A stretch of 64,000 nt of DNA from Albidovulum denitrificans (GCF_002973535.1 NZ_PVEP01000004.1:243227-307226); one strand, 5' to 3'; shown: positions 9,325-18,909, counted from the first letter of the stretch. The notes: a model not told the origin generated them from the letters alone. Made by a program: numbers and translations.

Positions 9325-10088
9325 GTCAGCGCCTCCCTTAACGCGGCCTCGATATCGGCGGGCGTGACCACCGTTGCCCCCGGACGGTCGATCAGGACCA
9401 CGATCTCGCCGCGCGCCTCGCGGTCGGCGAAGGCGGCCGCCAGATCCGCGACCGTGCCGCGCAGCACCTCTTCGAACTTCTTCGTCAGTTCCCGGCAGAC
9501 AACGGCCCGCCGGCCCCCCCCCATTACCTCCGCCATGTCGGTTAACAGCGCCTTAAGACGCTTGGGCGATTCGTAGAGGATGAGGGTCGCGGGCGTGGCT
9601 TTCAGGTCTGCAAGCCAGCGCCGTCGCGGCCCTGAGCCGTTTGGCGCGAAGCCCGCGAAGAGGAACCGGTCCGACGGCAGCCCCGAAACGGTCAGCGCCG
9701 CCAGCGCCGCCGATGGCCCCGGTGCCGCCGTCACCGGATGGCCCGCCGCGATCGCCGCCGCGCCCAACTGATAGCCGGGATCGGCGACAAGGGGGGTGCC
9801 GGCCTCCGACGCATAGACGACGGATTTCCCGTCCTTCAGCGCATCCAGCAGGCGGGGGCGCATCTGTTCGCCGTTGTGGTCATGGTAGGACAGAAGCGGG
9901 CGGCCGCCGAGAGCCACGCCGTGGATGTCCATCAGGTGCCTGAGAGAGCGGGTATCCTCGGCCGCGATCACCTCGGCATCGCGCAGCAGGTCAAGCGCCC
10001 TGAGCGTGATGTCGCGCGCCGCGCCGATGGGCGTCGAGATGAAGTAAAGCCCGCCCGGCAGCCGCTGTCCTGATCCGATTTCCGCCAT
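9222..10088 (-). CDS. rsmI: 16S rRNA (cytidine-1402 2'-O)-methyltransferase RsmI
   Basis: Methylates the ribose of C1402 in the decoding centre of 16S rRNA with S-adenosylmethionine. The 288 residues show the tetrapyrrole-methylase fold: GLYFISTPIGAARDITLRAL at the start, the AEDTR motif, a YHDHNG stretch, EAGTPLVADPG, and APGPSA. Later come GLPSDRFLFAGF and the ILYESPKRL motif typical of RsmI. The yraN gene follows with an overlap, the usual gene pair in alphaproteobacteria. Confidence 0.97.
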   Translation of the reverse strand: MAEIGSGQRLPGGLYFISTPIGAARDITLRALDLLRDAEVIAAEDTRSLRHLMDIHGVALGGRPLLSYHDHNGEQMRPRLLDALKDGKSVVYASEAGTPLVADPGYQLGAAAIAAGHPVTAAPGPSAALAALTVSGLPSDRFLFAGFAPNGSGPRRRWLADLKATPATLILYESPKRLKALLTDMAEVMGGGRRAVVCRELTKKFEEVLRGTVADLAAAFADREARGEIVVLIDRPGATVVTPADIEAALREALTCQSVKDAAATVAAATGAPRREVYQMALKLAAKD

Positions 10089-10179
10089 GCGCCCCGCTCT
10101 TGCGTTTACTTCGAATGCGTGAGCGCATAGGCTCTTTTCGCGTCAGTGTCCCGCCTCCAGCCCGCCAGAGGATGTCAAT

Positions 10180-11361
10180 ATGTTCACCGTTTTCCATCGC
10201 CGCCGCAAGTTCATGACCCGGGCTGCGGCCGCCGTGGCCATGCTTGCCCTCGCCGCCTGCGACCCGCTTGCCATGGGCGGCGGGGGACCGTCGATCAACA
10301 CCAGCGAGCCGGTTCCGGTCGCGCTTCTGGTGCCGTCGGGGTCCGGCTCCACCACCGACGAACACATGGCCAAGTCGCTTGAGAATGCGGCCCGCCTTGC
10401 CATGGCGGACCTCAGCGGCGTGACGATCGACCTGCGCGTCTATTCCACCGCCGGGCAGCCCGCGCAGGCGGCCTCGGCGGCGGCGAAGGCCGTGAACGAG
10501 GGCGCGAAGATCATCATCGGCCCGCTTTACGCGCAATCGGCCAATGCCGCCGGTGTCGCCGTCGCGTCGAGCGGGGTCAATGTCCTCAGCTTCTCCAACA
10601 ACCCCGACATCGCGGGCGGCAATGTCTTCATCCTCGGCTCCACCTTCCAGAACACCGCGAACCGGATCGTCGGCTACCTTGCCCGGAGCGGCAAGGGCCG
10701 CATCCTGACCGTTTCCGCGCAGACCCCGGCGGGGCAGCAGGCGCAGTCGGCCGTGGCGCGCGCCGCCGCCGGGACGGGGGCGAGCGTGGTTGGCAACGTT
10801 TCTTACGCGATGTCGCAGAACGGCGTCGTCAGCGCCGCGCCGCAGATCGTTTCTGCGGCGAAGGCCAATGGCGCCAATGCCGTCATTGTCGATGCGACGA
10901 CGGACGGCGCCCTGCCGATCCTGACGCAGCTGATCCGCGAGCAGGGGCTGACGCTTGACGTCGTGCAACTGGCCGGGCTGACGCGCTGGGACGTGCCGTC
11001 GCAGGCCGCCGCGCTGCCGGGGCTTCAGGGCGGGGTCTTCGCGATGCCCAGCCCCGGCCGGACGCAGCAGTTCGAAAGCCGCTATACCGCGACCTATGGC
11101 AGCGCGCCGGTTCCGGCGGCGGTCGTCGGGCTTGCCTATGACGGGATCGCGGCCATCGGCGCGCTGGTCAAGCAGGGCAAATCGAACGCGCTGAGCGGTG
11201 CCGCGCTGACGCAAGGCTCTGGCTTTTCGGGTGTCAGCGGCATATTCCGCCTGCGTGGCGACGGGACCAACGAAAGGGGCCTTGCGATTGCAAAGATCCA
11301 GAACTCACAGGTGGTTGTGATTGATCCGGCACCGCAAGCCTTCGGCGGCGCAGGCTTCTGA
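10180..11361 (+). CDS. penicillin-binding protein activator (LpoA-like) lipoprotein
   Basis: A 393-residue lipoprotein with a periplasmic-binding-protein fold. The signal peptide (basic HRRRKFMTR, then a hydrophobic stretch) ends in the lipobox LAAC with the lipidated Cys at residue 27. The mature protein resembles the Leu/Ile/Val-binding family: VALLVPSGSGSTTDEHMAKSL, then IIIGPLYAQSANAAGVA and a C-terminal VVGLAYDGIAAIGALV. In alphaproteobacteria such proteins are annotated LpoA-like and thought to stimulate cell-wall synthases at the outer membrane. A clear AGAGG precedes the ATG. The gene is divergent from rsmI and overlaps the start of glnD by 41 bases. Confidence 0.88.
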   Translation: MFTVFHRRRKFMTRAAAAVAMLALAACDPLAMGGGGPSINTSEPVPVALLVPSGSGSTTDEHMAKSLENAARLAMADLSGVTIDLRVYSTAGQPAQAASAAAKAVNEGAKIIIGPLYAQSANAAGVAVASSGVNVLSFSNNPDIAGGNVFILGSTFQNTANRIVGYLARSGKGRILTVSAQTPAGQQAQSAVARAAAGTGASVVGNVSYAMSQNGVVSAAPQIVSAAKANGANAVIVDATTDGALPILTQLIREQGLTLDVVQLAGLTRWDVPSQAAALPGLQGGVFAMPSPGRTQQFESRYTATYGSAPVPAAVVGLAYDGIAAIGALVKQGKSNALSGAALTQGSGFSGVSGIFRLRGDGTNERGLAIAKIQNSQVVVIDPAPQAFGGAGF

Positions 11362-14164
11362 TCGCGGCACGGCGGATGCGGCGGCGCCCGAAAGCGGGGC
11401 GCTGCCCTTTCCCGCCAGCGATCTGCCCGCGTCTGTCGCGCGCCACCTTCTTTTCGACCGCGAGGGGTTTGCCCGGCACCTGACCGGAACCCTTGAGGGG
11501 TGCGACGAACCGCGCGAGCGTCGCGCCGCCATCGTCCGCGCCCTGACCGAGGCGCGAACCGATGTGCTGGCGCTGATCGCCGAGGATTTCGCCACCCATC
11601 CCCGCGCCGCGCGCCAGACCGTGCGTGCCTATGCCGCGCTGACCGACGCGATCGTCTGGCAGGCCTTTACCGTTACCACCACGGTTCTGCTGCCCCGCGC
11701 GAACCCGACCGAGGGGGAGAGGATCACCGTCCTTGCCGTCGGTGGCTATGGCCGGGCCGAGATGGCGCTTTATTCCGACGTGGACCTTCTGTTCCTGACG
11801 CCGTGGAAGATGACCGCCTGGGCGGAAAGCGTCATCGAGACGATGCTTTATATCCTCTGGGACATGCGGTTGAAGGTCGGCCATGCCAGCCGGACGGTGA
11901 AGGATTGTGTCCGCCTGGGGCGTGAGGATTACACGATCCGCACCGCGCTTCTGGAGCGGCGCTATATCGCGGGGCATGAACCGCTGGCGCAGGACCTGCG
12001 CACCCGGCTGCGCAACGACCTGTTCAAGAACACGGCCGCCGATTTCATCGAGGCGAAGCTGACAGAGCGCTCTGACCGGCACAAGCGCCAGGGCGGCCAG
12101 CGCTATGTGCTTGAGCCGAACGTGAAGGAGGGCAAGGGCGGGCTGCGCGATCTGCAAACGCTTTACTGGATCGGGAAATACCTGCACGGCGTGCGGCGTG
12201 CGGCGGAACTGGTGGGTATCGGGCTTTTCCGGCAGGAGGAGTATGAGACCTTCGCCGCGGCCGAGGATTTCCTTTGGGCGGTGCGTTGCCACCTGCACAT
12301 GATCGCGCGGCGGGCGCAGGATCAGCTGACCTTCGACCTTCAGGTCGAGGTCGCGAGCCGCATGGACTATCGCGACACCGGCGGGCGGCGGGCGGTCGAG
12401 CATTTCATGCAGGACTATTTCCGCCACGCCACCCGCGTGGGTGAGTTGACGCGCGTCTTCCTGACCGCGCTGGAAGCGTCCCATGTCAAGCGCGAGGCGC
12501 GGCTTGCGGGCCTTTTGCGCCGCCGCAAGAAGCTGCGCGCGGGCTATGTGATCCAGAACGGAAGGATCACCATCGCCGATGAAAAGGCGTTCCTGGCAGA
12601 CAAGCTGAACCTGCTTCGGATCTTCGAAGAGGCGCTGAGGACCGGCTACCTGATCCACCCCGATGCGATGCGCGCGGTCGCGGCCAATCTGGACCTGATC
12701 GACGACGAGATGCGCGAGGATCGCGAGGCGACGCGCATCTTCCTTGACCTGATGCTGAAGCACGGCAACCCGGAACGCGCGCTTCGGCGGATGAATGAGC
12801 TTGGCGTGCTGTCGGCCTTCATCCCGGAGTTCGAGCCGATCGTGGCGATGATGCAGTTCAACTACTATCATCACTATACGGTCGACGAACACACGATCCA
12901 GGTGATCTCCACCCTTGCGCAGATCGAGCGGCATGAGCTGATCGAGGAATTGCCGCTGTCGTCGAAGATCCTCGACGAGGGGGTGAACCGGCGGGTGTTG
13001 TATGTGGCGCTTCTTCTGCACGACATCGGCAAGGGGCGACCCGAGGATCATTCGATCCTTGGCGCGCAGATCGCGCGGAAGGTTGCCCCGCGCCTTGGCC
13101 TGACGGCGGAGGAAAGCGAAACCGTCGAATGGCTGATCCGCTATCACCTGACGATGTCCGACATGGCGCAAAAGCGCGACATTTCGGACCCGCGCACGGT
13201 GCGAGATTTCGCCAAGATCGTGAAGACGCGCAAGCGGCTTGACCTGCTGACGGTGCTGACGGTCTGCGACATTCGCGGCGTCGGTCCGAACACCTGGAAC
13301 AACTGGAAGGCCATGCTTCTGCGCCGCCTTCATGCCGATACCGCGAACGCGCTTGAGGCCGGGTTGGAGACGATCAACTCCAACAAGCGGGAGAATGACG
13401 CCAAGCGGGCGCTGCGCGAACGGCTTGAGGGTTGGGACGCCAAGGAATTGCGGCGCGAGACGGCCCGCCATTACGGCCCCTACTGGCAAAGCCTTTCGAC
13501 CGAGACACACAAGGTCTTTGCGACCCTTCTTCGGGACATCCCGGATGACGAAATCCGCATCGACCTGAAACCCGATCCCGATCACGACGCGACGCGCGCC
13601 TGCTTCGCGCTCAGCGATCATCCCGGCATCTTCTCCCGCCTCGCGGGGGCCTTGGCGCTGGTCGGGGCCAATGTCGTCGATGCGCGGACGTATACGTCGA
13701 AGGACGGATATGCCACGGCGGTGTTCTGGATTCAGGACAGCGAGGGGCATCCTTATGAGGCCGACCGACTGCCCCGGCTGCGCTCCACCATCCAGAAGAC
13801 CCTGAAGGGGGAGGTGGTGCCGCGCGAGGCGTTGAAGGACCGCGACAAGCTGAAGAAGCGCGAGCGGGAGTTTCAGTTCCCGACCCATATCACGATCGAC
13901 AACGAAGGGTCGGAGATTTACACGATCATCGAGGTCGATGCCCGCGACCGGCCGGGCCTTTTGTTCGACCTGACGCGGACGCTGGCGAACAACAATATCT
14001 ACATCGCCTCGGCCGTGATCGCGACCTATGGCGCGCAGGTCGTCGACAGCTTCTACGTCAAGGACATGTTCGGGCTGAAGCTGCACGCCCGGTCGAAACA
14101 GGAAAGCCTTGAGCGCAAGCTGCGCCAGGCCATCGCGGAAGGCGCCGAGCGGGCGAAGGGCTGA
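11321..14164 (+). CDS. glnD: [protein-PII] uridylyltransferase / uridylyl-removing enzyme
   Basis: Master nitrogen sensor. It adds UMP to PII proteins when glutamine is low and removes it when glutamine is high. The 947 residues follow the GlnD order: nucleotidyltransferase with GGYGRAEMALYSDVDLL (about residues 145-162), an HD domain with LLLHDIGKGRPEDHS (about 565-580), and two C-terminal ACT domains (SDHPGIFSRLAGAL and DARDRPGLLFDLTRTL). An in-frame TGA lies right before TTG 11321, so that TTG is the first possible start, and it lies inside the upstream gene. The stop overlaps the murJ start (TGATG). It is relevant here because the window encodes much amine-nitrogen assimilation. Confidence 0.96.
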   Translation: MIRHRKPSAAQASDRGTADAAAPESGALPFPASDLPASVARHLLFDREGFARHLTGTLEGCDEPRERRAAIVRALTEARTDVLALIAEDFATHPRAARQTVRAYAALTDAIVWQAFTVTTTVLLPRANPTEGERITVLAVGGYGRAEMALYSDVDLLFLTPWKMTAWAESVIETMLYILWDMRLKVGHASRTVKDCVRLGREDYTIRTALLERRYIAGHEPLAQDLRTRLRNDLFKNTAADFIEAKLTERSDRHKRQGGQRYVLEPNVKEGKGGLRDLQTLYWIGKYLHGVRRAAELVGIGLFRQEEYETFAAAEDFLWAVRCHLHMIARRAQDQLTFDLQVEVASRMDYRDTGGRRAVEHFMQDYFRHATRVGELTRVFLTALEASHVKREARLAGLLRRRKKLRAGYVIQNGRITIADEKAFLADKLNLLRIFEEALRTGYLIHPDAMRAVAANLDLIDDEMREDREATRIFLDLMLKHGNPERALRRMNELGVLSAFIPEFEPIVAMMQFNYYHHYTVDEHTIQVISTLAQIERHELIEELPLSSKILDEGVNRRVLYVALLLHDIGKGRPEDHSILGAQIARKVAPRLGLTAEESETVEWLIRYHLTMSDMAQKRDISDPRTVRDFAKIVKTRKRLDLLTVLTVCDIRGVGPNTWNNWKAMLLRRLHADTANALEAGLETINSNKRENDAKRALRERLEGWDAKELRRETARHYGPYWQSLSTETHKVFATLLRDIPDDEIRIDLKPDPDHDATRACFALSDHPGIFSRLAGALALVGANVVDARTYTSKDGYATAVFWIQDSEGHPYEADRLPRLRSTIQKTLKGEVVPREALKDRDKLKKREREFQFPTHITIDNEGSEIYTIIEVDARDRPGLLFDLTRTLANNNIYIASAVIATYGAQVVDSFYVKDMFGLKLHARSKQESLERKLRQAIAEGAERAKG

Positions 14165-15708
14165 TGAAACCGATCCGACTGATCCGCGGCTTCCTGACGG
14201 TGGGCGCCTGGACGCTGCTTAGCCGCGTGGTGGGCTTTGCCCGCGACGTTCTGATCGCCGCCTATCTTGGCACCGGGCCGATGGCCGAGGCGTTTCTGGT
14301 CGCCTTTTCCCTGCCCAACATGTTCCGCCGCTTTTTCGCCGAGGGTGCGTTCAACACCGCCTTCGTGCCGCTTTTTTCGAAGAAGCTTGAGGCGGAGGAG
14401 GATGCGCGGGGCTTTGCCGAGGATGCGTTTTCCGGCCTCGCCTTCGTGGTCCTCATCGTGTCGCTTGTCGCGATGGTGGCGATGCCCTGGCTGGTACTGG
14501 CGATGGCGGGCGGTTTCGCGGGGGATGAGAGGTTGCCGCTGGCGGTCCTCTATGGCCGGATCTGCTTTCCCTATATCCTCTTCATCTCGCTGACAGCGCT
14601 TCTGTCGGGCCTACTGAACGCGGGGGGGCGGTTCGTGGCGGCGGCGGGGGCGCCGGTGCTGCTGAACGTGATCTTCATCGGCGCGATGGTCGCCGCGCGG
14701 CATCTGGGCTGGGACATGGGGCTGACGCTGGCCTGGGCGACGCCGGTGACGGGCCTTGCGCAACTGGCGCTGGTCTGGGTCGCGGCGGCGCGGATGGGCT
14801 TCCCCTTGCGCCTGCGGCGGCCCCGGATGACGCCCGATCTGAAACGGCTTCTGGTGATCGCCGGGCCTGCGGTCCTTGCCGGTGGGGTGGTGCAGATCAA
14901 CCTGCTTGTCGGGCGTCAGGTCGGCAGTTTCTTTGACGGCGCGATTGCGTGGCTTTCCTATGCCGACCGGCTTTATCAACTGCCGCTGGGTGTGGTGGGC
15001 ATTGCCATCGGGATCGTCCTGTTGCCCGACATTTCCCGTCGGTTGAAGGCCGGGGATGTGCCGGGCAGCCGCTATGCCCTGTCCCGCGCGACCGAATTCG
15101 CGCTGTTCCTGACCTTGCCCGCCGCCGTGGCGCTGATGGTCATCGCGGTTCCGCTGATCGGGGTCCTTTACGAACGCGGCGCGTTCACCCGCGCGGATAC
15201 CGTCCCGACGGCGCTGGCGCTGGCGGTCTATGGTGCCGGCCTTCCGGCCTTCGTGCTGCAAAAGGTGCTTCAGCCGCTTTACTTCGCGCGCGAGGATACG
15301 CGGACACCGTTCCGTTTTGCCGTCTGGTCGATGTTCGTGAATGCGGGGCTGGCCATCGGGCTGGCGCCTGTCCTGGGTTTTATCGCCGCCGCGCTGGGAA
15401 CGACGCTGGCGGGCTGGGTGATGACCGTCCAGCTTTGGCGCGGGACGCGCGGCATGGGGGAGGCGGCGCGCGCCGACGACCGGCTGCGCGCGCGCCTGCC
15501 GCGCGTGGCGGGGGCAAGCCTGATCCTGGGTCTGTTCCTTTGGGGGGCGGAATGGGGCCTGTCGGACGCGCTGTCGGCCCATGGCCACCGCTATTGGGCG
15601 CTGGCGCTTCTGGTGGTCAGCGGGATGGCGGTTTACGGCGCCGCGGCCTATGCGCTGGGCGCCTTCCGGCTGTCGGACTTCCGGTCCGGCCTGTCGCGTC
15701 AGCGCTGA
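14164..15708 (+). CDS. murJ: lipid II flippase MurJ
   Basis: Inner-membrane protein that flips the peptidoglycan precursor lipid II to the periplasm. It has 514 residues with about 14 hydrophobic segments. The N-terminal RGFLTVGAWTLLSRVVGFARD and the MAEAFLVAFSLPNMFRRFFAEGAFNTAFVP region are diagnostic of MurJ/MviN, and the latter includes an essential Arg. The ATG shares a base with the glnD stop, so the two are coupled. It ends in a ten-base tail-to-tail overlap with the rhomboid-like gene on the other strand. Confidence 0.96.
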   Translation: MKPIRLIRGFLTVGAWTLLSRVVGFARDVLIAAYLGTGPMAEAFLVAFSLPNMFRRFFAEGAFNTAFVPLFSKKLEAEEDARGFAEDAFSGLAFVVLIVSLVAMVAMPWLVLAMAGGFAGDERLPLAVLYGRICFPYILFISLTALLSGLLNAGGRFVAAAGAPVLLNVIFIGAMVAARHLGWDMGLTLAWATPVTGLAQLALVWVAAARMGFPLRLRRPRMTPDLKRLLVIAGPAVLAGGVVQINLLVGRQVGSFFDGAIAWLSYADRLYQLPLGVVGIAIGIVLLPDISRRLKAGDVPGSRYALSRATEFALFLTLPAAVALMVIAVPLIGVLYERGAFTRADTVPTALALAVYGAGLPAFVLQKVLQPLYFAREDTRTPFRFAVWSMFVNAGLAIGLAPVLGFIAAALGTTLAGWVMTVQLWRGTRGMGEAARADDRLRARLPRVAGASLILGLFLWGAEWGLSDALSAHGHRYWALALLVVSGMAVYGAAAYALGAFRLSDFRSGLSRQR

Positions 15709-16385
15709 CGGATCGCGCGCAGAAGATGCGCAGGCCCGCCGGGGCCGACAAGGAACGACAGGCCGAAGCCCGCCGCGAAGCCCACCAGATCGGCGACCCA
15801 GTCCGGCGACCCGCCGAAGATGACACCGAAAATCAGCTGAATACCCAGAAGGAAGGCAATCAGAGTGAAAGCCCGCGCCCGGTTCGCGTTCTCGGCCCCG
15901 AGCCGTGCCCAGATGATGAAGGTGAAGGCCCCGATCAACCCATAGGCACCGGGATAGGCGCCGAACAGCGCCATCTTCACGCCGGGGATCAGCGAATAGG
16001 CGACACCGCCAAGGGCCAGCGGGATAAAAAACACGGCAAGGACCGACCAGGGCGAAAAGATCTCTGCCACGAACTTGCCCATGGCGAGGATGAAGACCGC
16101 GGCCAGAAGTGCATGGGTGAAGCTGCCATGGACGAAGCCGTAGCTGATGAAGCGCATCAGGTAGTCCCAGGTCCAGCGCCCGGTGCCGATCATCTGGTCC
16201 AGCATCTCTGGTGACAGGGCAAAGCGCTGCAACGCCTCTTGCCGCCAGCCGACGCCGGTCGCGCCACCGGCAATGCCAAGGGTTCCGGCGCTGACGACAA
16301 GCTCCATCGCGACGATGGGCAGAAGGATCAGCCAGACCACCCCCGGTATCGGGTTCAGGGGCGGCGCATCATAGCCCTCGCGCAT
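15699..16385 (-). CDS. rhomboid-like membrane protein, probably without protease activity
   Basis: A 228-residue protein with about six hydrophobic segments and the layout of rhomboid intramembrane serine proteases. The catalytic features do not match. Where active rhomboids have GASGAxxG in helix 4, this protein reads GAYPGAYGLIG, with Tyr at the Ser position. Where the catalytic His of the last helix is expected (AHxxGFxxG), it reads ADLVGFAAG, with Asp. The helix 2 HxxxN motif reads HALLA, so the Asn is also lost. It is therefore likely a pseudoprotease. The start at 16385 (MREGYDAPP) is chosen because upstream codons run into the trpS promoter region. Divergent from trpS. Confidence 0.8.
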   Translation of the reverse strand: MREGYDAPPLNPIPGVVWLILLPIVAMELVVSAGTLGIAGGATGVGWRQEALQRFALSPEMLDQMIGTGRWTWDYLMRFISYGFVHGSFTHALLAAVFILAMGKFVAEIFSPWSVLAVFFIPLALGGVAYSLIPGVKMALFGAYPGAYGLIGAFTFIIWARLGAENANRARAFTLIAFLLGIQLIFGVIFGGSPDWVADLVGFAAGFGLSFLVGPGGPAHLLRAIRQR

Positions 16386-16446
16386 GGGGCCTCCTTGTTG
16401 ACGGGACCTGCCCCCTGCGATACGCGAGCGGGACGGAAAATTCCAG

Positions 16447-17496
16447 ATGGGTAAGATCATGACCGACGCGCCCAACGCGAAGTTCACCCCGCGCATCTTC
16501 TCGGGCATCCAGCCTTCGGGGGGCTTGACGCTTGGCAACTATCTTGGCGCGCTGAAGCGGTTCGTCGAGAAGCAGGATGAGGGGATCGAGACGATCTATT
16601 GCCTTGTCGACCTGCACGCGATCACCGTCTGGCAGGACCCCGAGAGGCTGCGCAACCAGACGCGCGAGGCGGCGGCGGGCTTTATCGCGGCGGGGATCGA
16701 CCCCAAGCGCTCCATCCTCTTCAACCAAAGCCAGGTGCCGGGCCATGCCCAGCTTGCCTGGATCTTCAACTGCGTCGCGCGCATGGGCTGGATGGGCCGC
16801 ATGACCCAGTGGAAGGACAAGACCGCCGGGAAGGACGCCGAAAAGGCGTCGCTTGGTCTTTTTGCCTATCCGTCGCTGATGGCGGCGGACATCCTGCTTT
16901 ACCACGCGACGCATGTCCCGGTGGGCGAGGATCAGAAGCAGCATCTTGAGCTGACCCGCGACATCGCGATCAAGTTCAACCATGACTACAAGGTCGATTT
17001 CTTCCCGGTGACCGAGCCGGTGATCGAAGGTGCCGCGACCCGCGTCATGAGCTTGCGTGACGGATCGAAGAAGATGTCGAAATCCGACCCCTCGGACGCG
17101 AGCCGGATCAACCTGACCGACGATGCCGACACCATCGCGCAGAAGTTCCGCAAGGCGCGCACGGATGCCGAGCCTTTGCCGGAGACCGTCGCCGGGCTGA
17201 AGGACCGACCCGAGGCGCGCAACCTTGTGAACATCTACGCGGCCCTCGCCGACACCAGCGCCGAGAAGGTGGTGGCCGACTTCGCAGGTCAGGGTTTTGG
17301 CGCCTTCAAGCCCGCGCTGGCCGATCTGGCGGTCGCCAAGCTTGCGCCCATCGCCGACGAGATGAAGCGCCTGATGGCGGACCCGGCAGAGATCGACCGC
17401 ATCCTTGGCGACGGGGCGGAGCGCGCGAATGCCATCGCCGAGCCGATCCTGAACAGGACCTATGACATCGTCGGCATGATCCGTTCGCGCGGGTGA
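16447..17496 (+). CDS. trpS: tryptophan--tRNA ligase
   Basis: Class I aminoacyl-tRNA synthetase charging tRNA-Trp in the cytoplasm. The 349 residues include the N-terminal [18 protein letters not shown] segment, with the HIGH-like TLGN, and the KMSKS loop as [10 protein letters not shown] near residue 205. TrpS-typical DLHAIT and [18 protein letters not shown] are also present. A second ATG four codons in (16459) is an equally possible start, since neither has a strong ribosome site. Confidence 0.97.
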   Translation: MGKIMTDAPNAKFTPRIFSGIQPSGGLTLGNYLGALKRFVEKQDEGIETIYCLVDLHAITVWQDPERLRNQTREAAAGFIAAGIDPKRSILFNQSQVPGHAQLAWIFNCVARMGWMGRMTQWKDKTAGKDAEKASLGLFAYPSLMAADILLYHATHVPVGEDQKQHLELTRDIAIKFNHDYKVDFFPVTEPVIEGAATRVMSLRDGSKKMSKSDPSDASRINLTDDADTIAQKFRKARTDAEPLPETVAGLKDRPEARNLVNIYAALADTSAEKVVADFAGQGFGAFKPALADLAVAKLAPIADEMKRLMADPAEIDRILGDGAERANAIAEPILNRTYDIVGMIRSRG

Positions 17497-17511
17497 TCGG
17501 GTAGGGAACCG

Positions 17512-17530
17512 CCGCGGCCCGCGGGGCTTT
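17512..17530 (+). terminator. possible weak terminator after trpS
   Basis: A short hairpin (CCGCG, loop GCC, CGCGG at 17512-17524) followed by GGGGCTTT lies 16 bases after the trpS stop. The T tract is only three bases long, so termination is uncertain. Confidence 0.3.
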
Positions 17531-17595
17531 GCATTCCCGCACAGAAGCTCTGCGAGTTCTAAGAATATGCGCAGCCCCGCTTCGGCGATATATCT

Positions 17596-17620
17596 GTCTC
17601 TCCCCTATCGAGAGAGAGAC
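17596..17620 (+). promoter_or_regulatory. hairpin over the ribosome-binding region of the VOC gene
   Basis: GTCTCTC (17596-17602) can pair with GAGAGAC (17614-17620), which ends two bases before the ATG at 17622 and includes the only purine-rich stretch that could act as a ribosome site. If it forms, the stem would hide that site. Only the base pairing is seen; a regulatory role is inferred. Confidence 0.35.
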
Positions 17621-17621
17621 C

Positions 17622-18107
17622 ATGACCTATGTCGCCCCGCCCGCCACCCGGATCGGCCATGTCCACCTCAAGGTGGCCGACCTGGACCGTTCGCTTGCCT
17701 TCTATTCCGGCATCCTCGGCTTTGAGATCACGCAGCGCTATGGCAGCGGTGCCGTTTTCCTGTCCGCCGGGGGGTATCATCATCACATCGGCCTCAACAC
17801 CTGGGACAGCAAGGGCGGCAGGCCGCCCGCGCCGGGGACCACCGGCCTTTATCATACCGCGATCCTTTATCCCGACCGCGCGACGCTTGGCACGGTCCTG
17901 AAGCGCATTGTCGATGCCGGCTATCCGCTGGACGGCGCGGCCGATCATGGCGTGAGCGAGGCGCTTTACCTGACCGACCCGGATGGCAACGGGGTGGAGC
18001 TTTACCGCGACCGTCAGGAAAGCGAATGGCCGCGTGACGCGGACGGAAACCTTGCGATGGTCAACAGCCCGCTCGACCTGCGCGCGCTGATGGCCGAGGC
18101 GGGCTGA
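17622..18107 (+). CDS. VOC family (glyoxalase/extradiol dioxygenase-like) protein
   Basis: A 161-residue metal-dependent enzyme of the vicinal oxygen chelate fold. The start reads IGHVHLKVADLDRSLAFYSGILGF, with a likely metal-binding His in HVHLKV. A second half-domain has LYHTAILYPD, then DHGVSEALYLTDPDGNGVELY, which supplies the other His and Glu ligands. This pattern resembles CatE-like ring-cleavage dioxygenases and many uncharacterised glyoxalases, and the substrate is unknown. The start at 17622 follows GAGAGAGAC; an earlier in-frame start adds unrelated residues. Confidence 0.85.
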   Translation: MTYVAPPATRIGHVHLKVADLDRSLAFYSGILGFEITQRYGSGAVFLSAGGYHHHIGLNTWDSKGGRPPAPGTTGLYHTAILYPDRATLGTVLKRIVDAGYPLDGAADHGVSEALYLTDPDGNGVELYRDRQESEWPRDADGNLAMVNSPLDLRALMAEAG

Positions 18108-18111
18108 CCGC

Positions 18112-18909
18112 TCAATCGTTGATGATGTCGCTGCGGTAGCGCGCCAGAAGCGCCAACCCCGCCGCGAAGCATGTCAGCGCGACCCCGAAGACGAAGAGGG
18201 GGGAGACGTAGTCACCCGCATAGGTCGGGTAGATGCCCATCCGCATCTGCCCGACGACATGGACGAGCGGGTTGAACCACAGCACCTCGCGCCAGCCCTC
18301 CGGCACCCGGTCATAGACGAAAATCACGCAGGAAATGATGAGAAGCGGGCGGTTCAGGATCGCCCAGACCCTTTCCCAAACCGGGAAGCGTGCGGTCAGA
18401 AAGCAGTTCAGCGTCCCGATGCCGATCCCCAGCGCAAGCGCCATCGCCAGCCCCAGGCAGATGGCGGGGATGTTCAGGATCACATCCAGCCCGAAGATCA
18501 GGATGATCCCGCTCAGGACCACGGCCAGCACCATGGCCTGCGTGACGGCGCTTAGCAGGGCGCGGGCGGCGATGGCGTCGATGAAGGTGACGCCGGGATA
18601 GAACAGTAGCGGCTTGGAAAAGCGCAGCGCGGTGGACACCTTCTGGCTGATGTCGAGATAGGCCATGAAGGGCAAAAGGCCCGAGGCGTAGAACAGCGGA
18701 AAGCTGGTCCCGATGGGCGGCGACCGGAAGACAAGCGAGAAGATGACAGACAAGAGCAGAAGCCCCGCGACCGGCTCAGCCACCGCCCAGATGTAGCCGA
18801 GGCCGGAGCGCCCGTAGGCCGCCGTCATCTCGCGCAGCAGAAGCGCCGCGATGGCGCGGGCGGTGCGGAAGCTGCGGCGTTGCTGTACAAGCGGAAGATG
18901 TTCTGTCAT
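18112..18909 (-). CDS. capsule polysaccharide export ABC transporter, permease (KpsM-like)
   Basis: A 265-residue inner-membrane subunit of an ABC-2 exporter. It has six hydrophobic segments after a cytoplasmic N terminus containing LLLREMTAAYGRSGLGYIWAV, a signature of polysaccharide and capsule exporters. The end WFNPLVHVVGQMRMGIYP is also typical. It should move lipid-linked capsular polysaccharide across the inner membrane using the ATPase encoded at 20146. It lies on the opposite strand to the other two export genes, divergent from the KpsE-like gene with 83 bases between them. Confidence 0.9.
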   Translation of the reverse strand: MTEHLPLVQQRRSFRTARAIAALLLREMTAAYGRSGLGYIWAVAEPVAGLLLLSVIFSLVFRSPPIGTSFPLFYASGLLPFMAYLDISQKVSTALRFSKPLLFYPGVTFIDAIAARALLSAVTQAMVLAVVLSGIILIFGLDVILNIPAICLGLAMALALGIGIGTLNCFLTARFPVWERVWAILNRPLLIISCVIFVYDRVPEGWREVLWFNPLVHVVGQMRMGIYPTYAGDYVSPLFVFGVALTCFAAGLALLARYRSDIIND

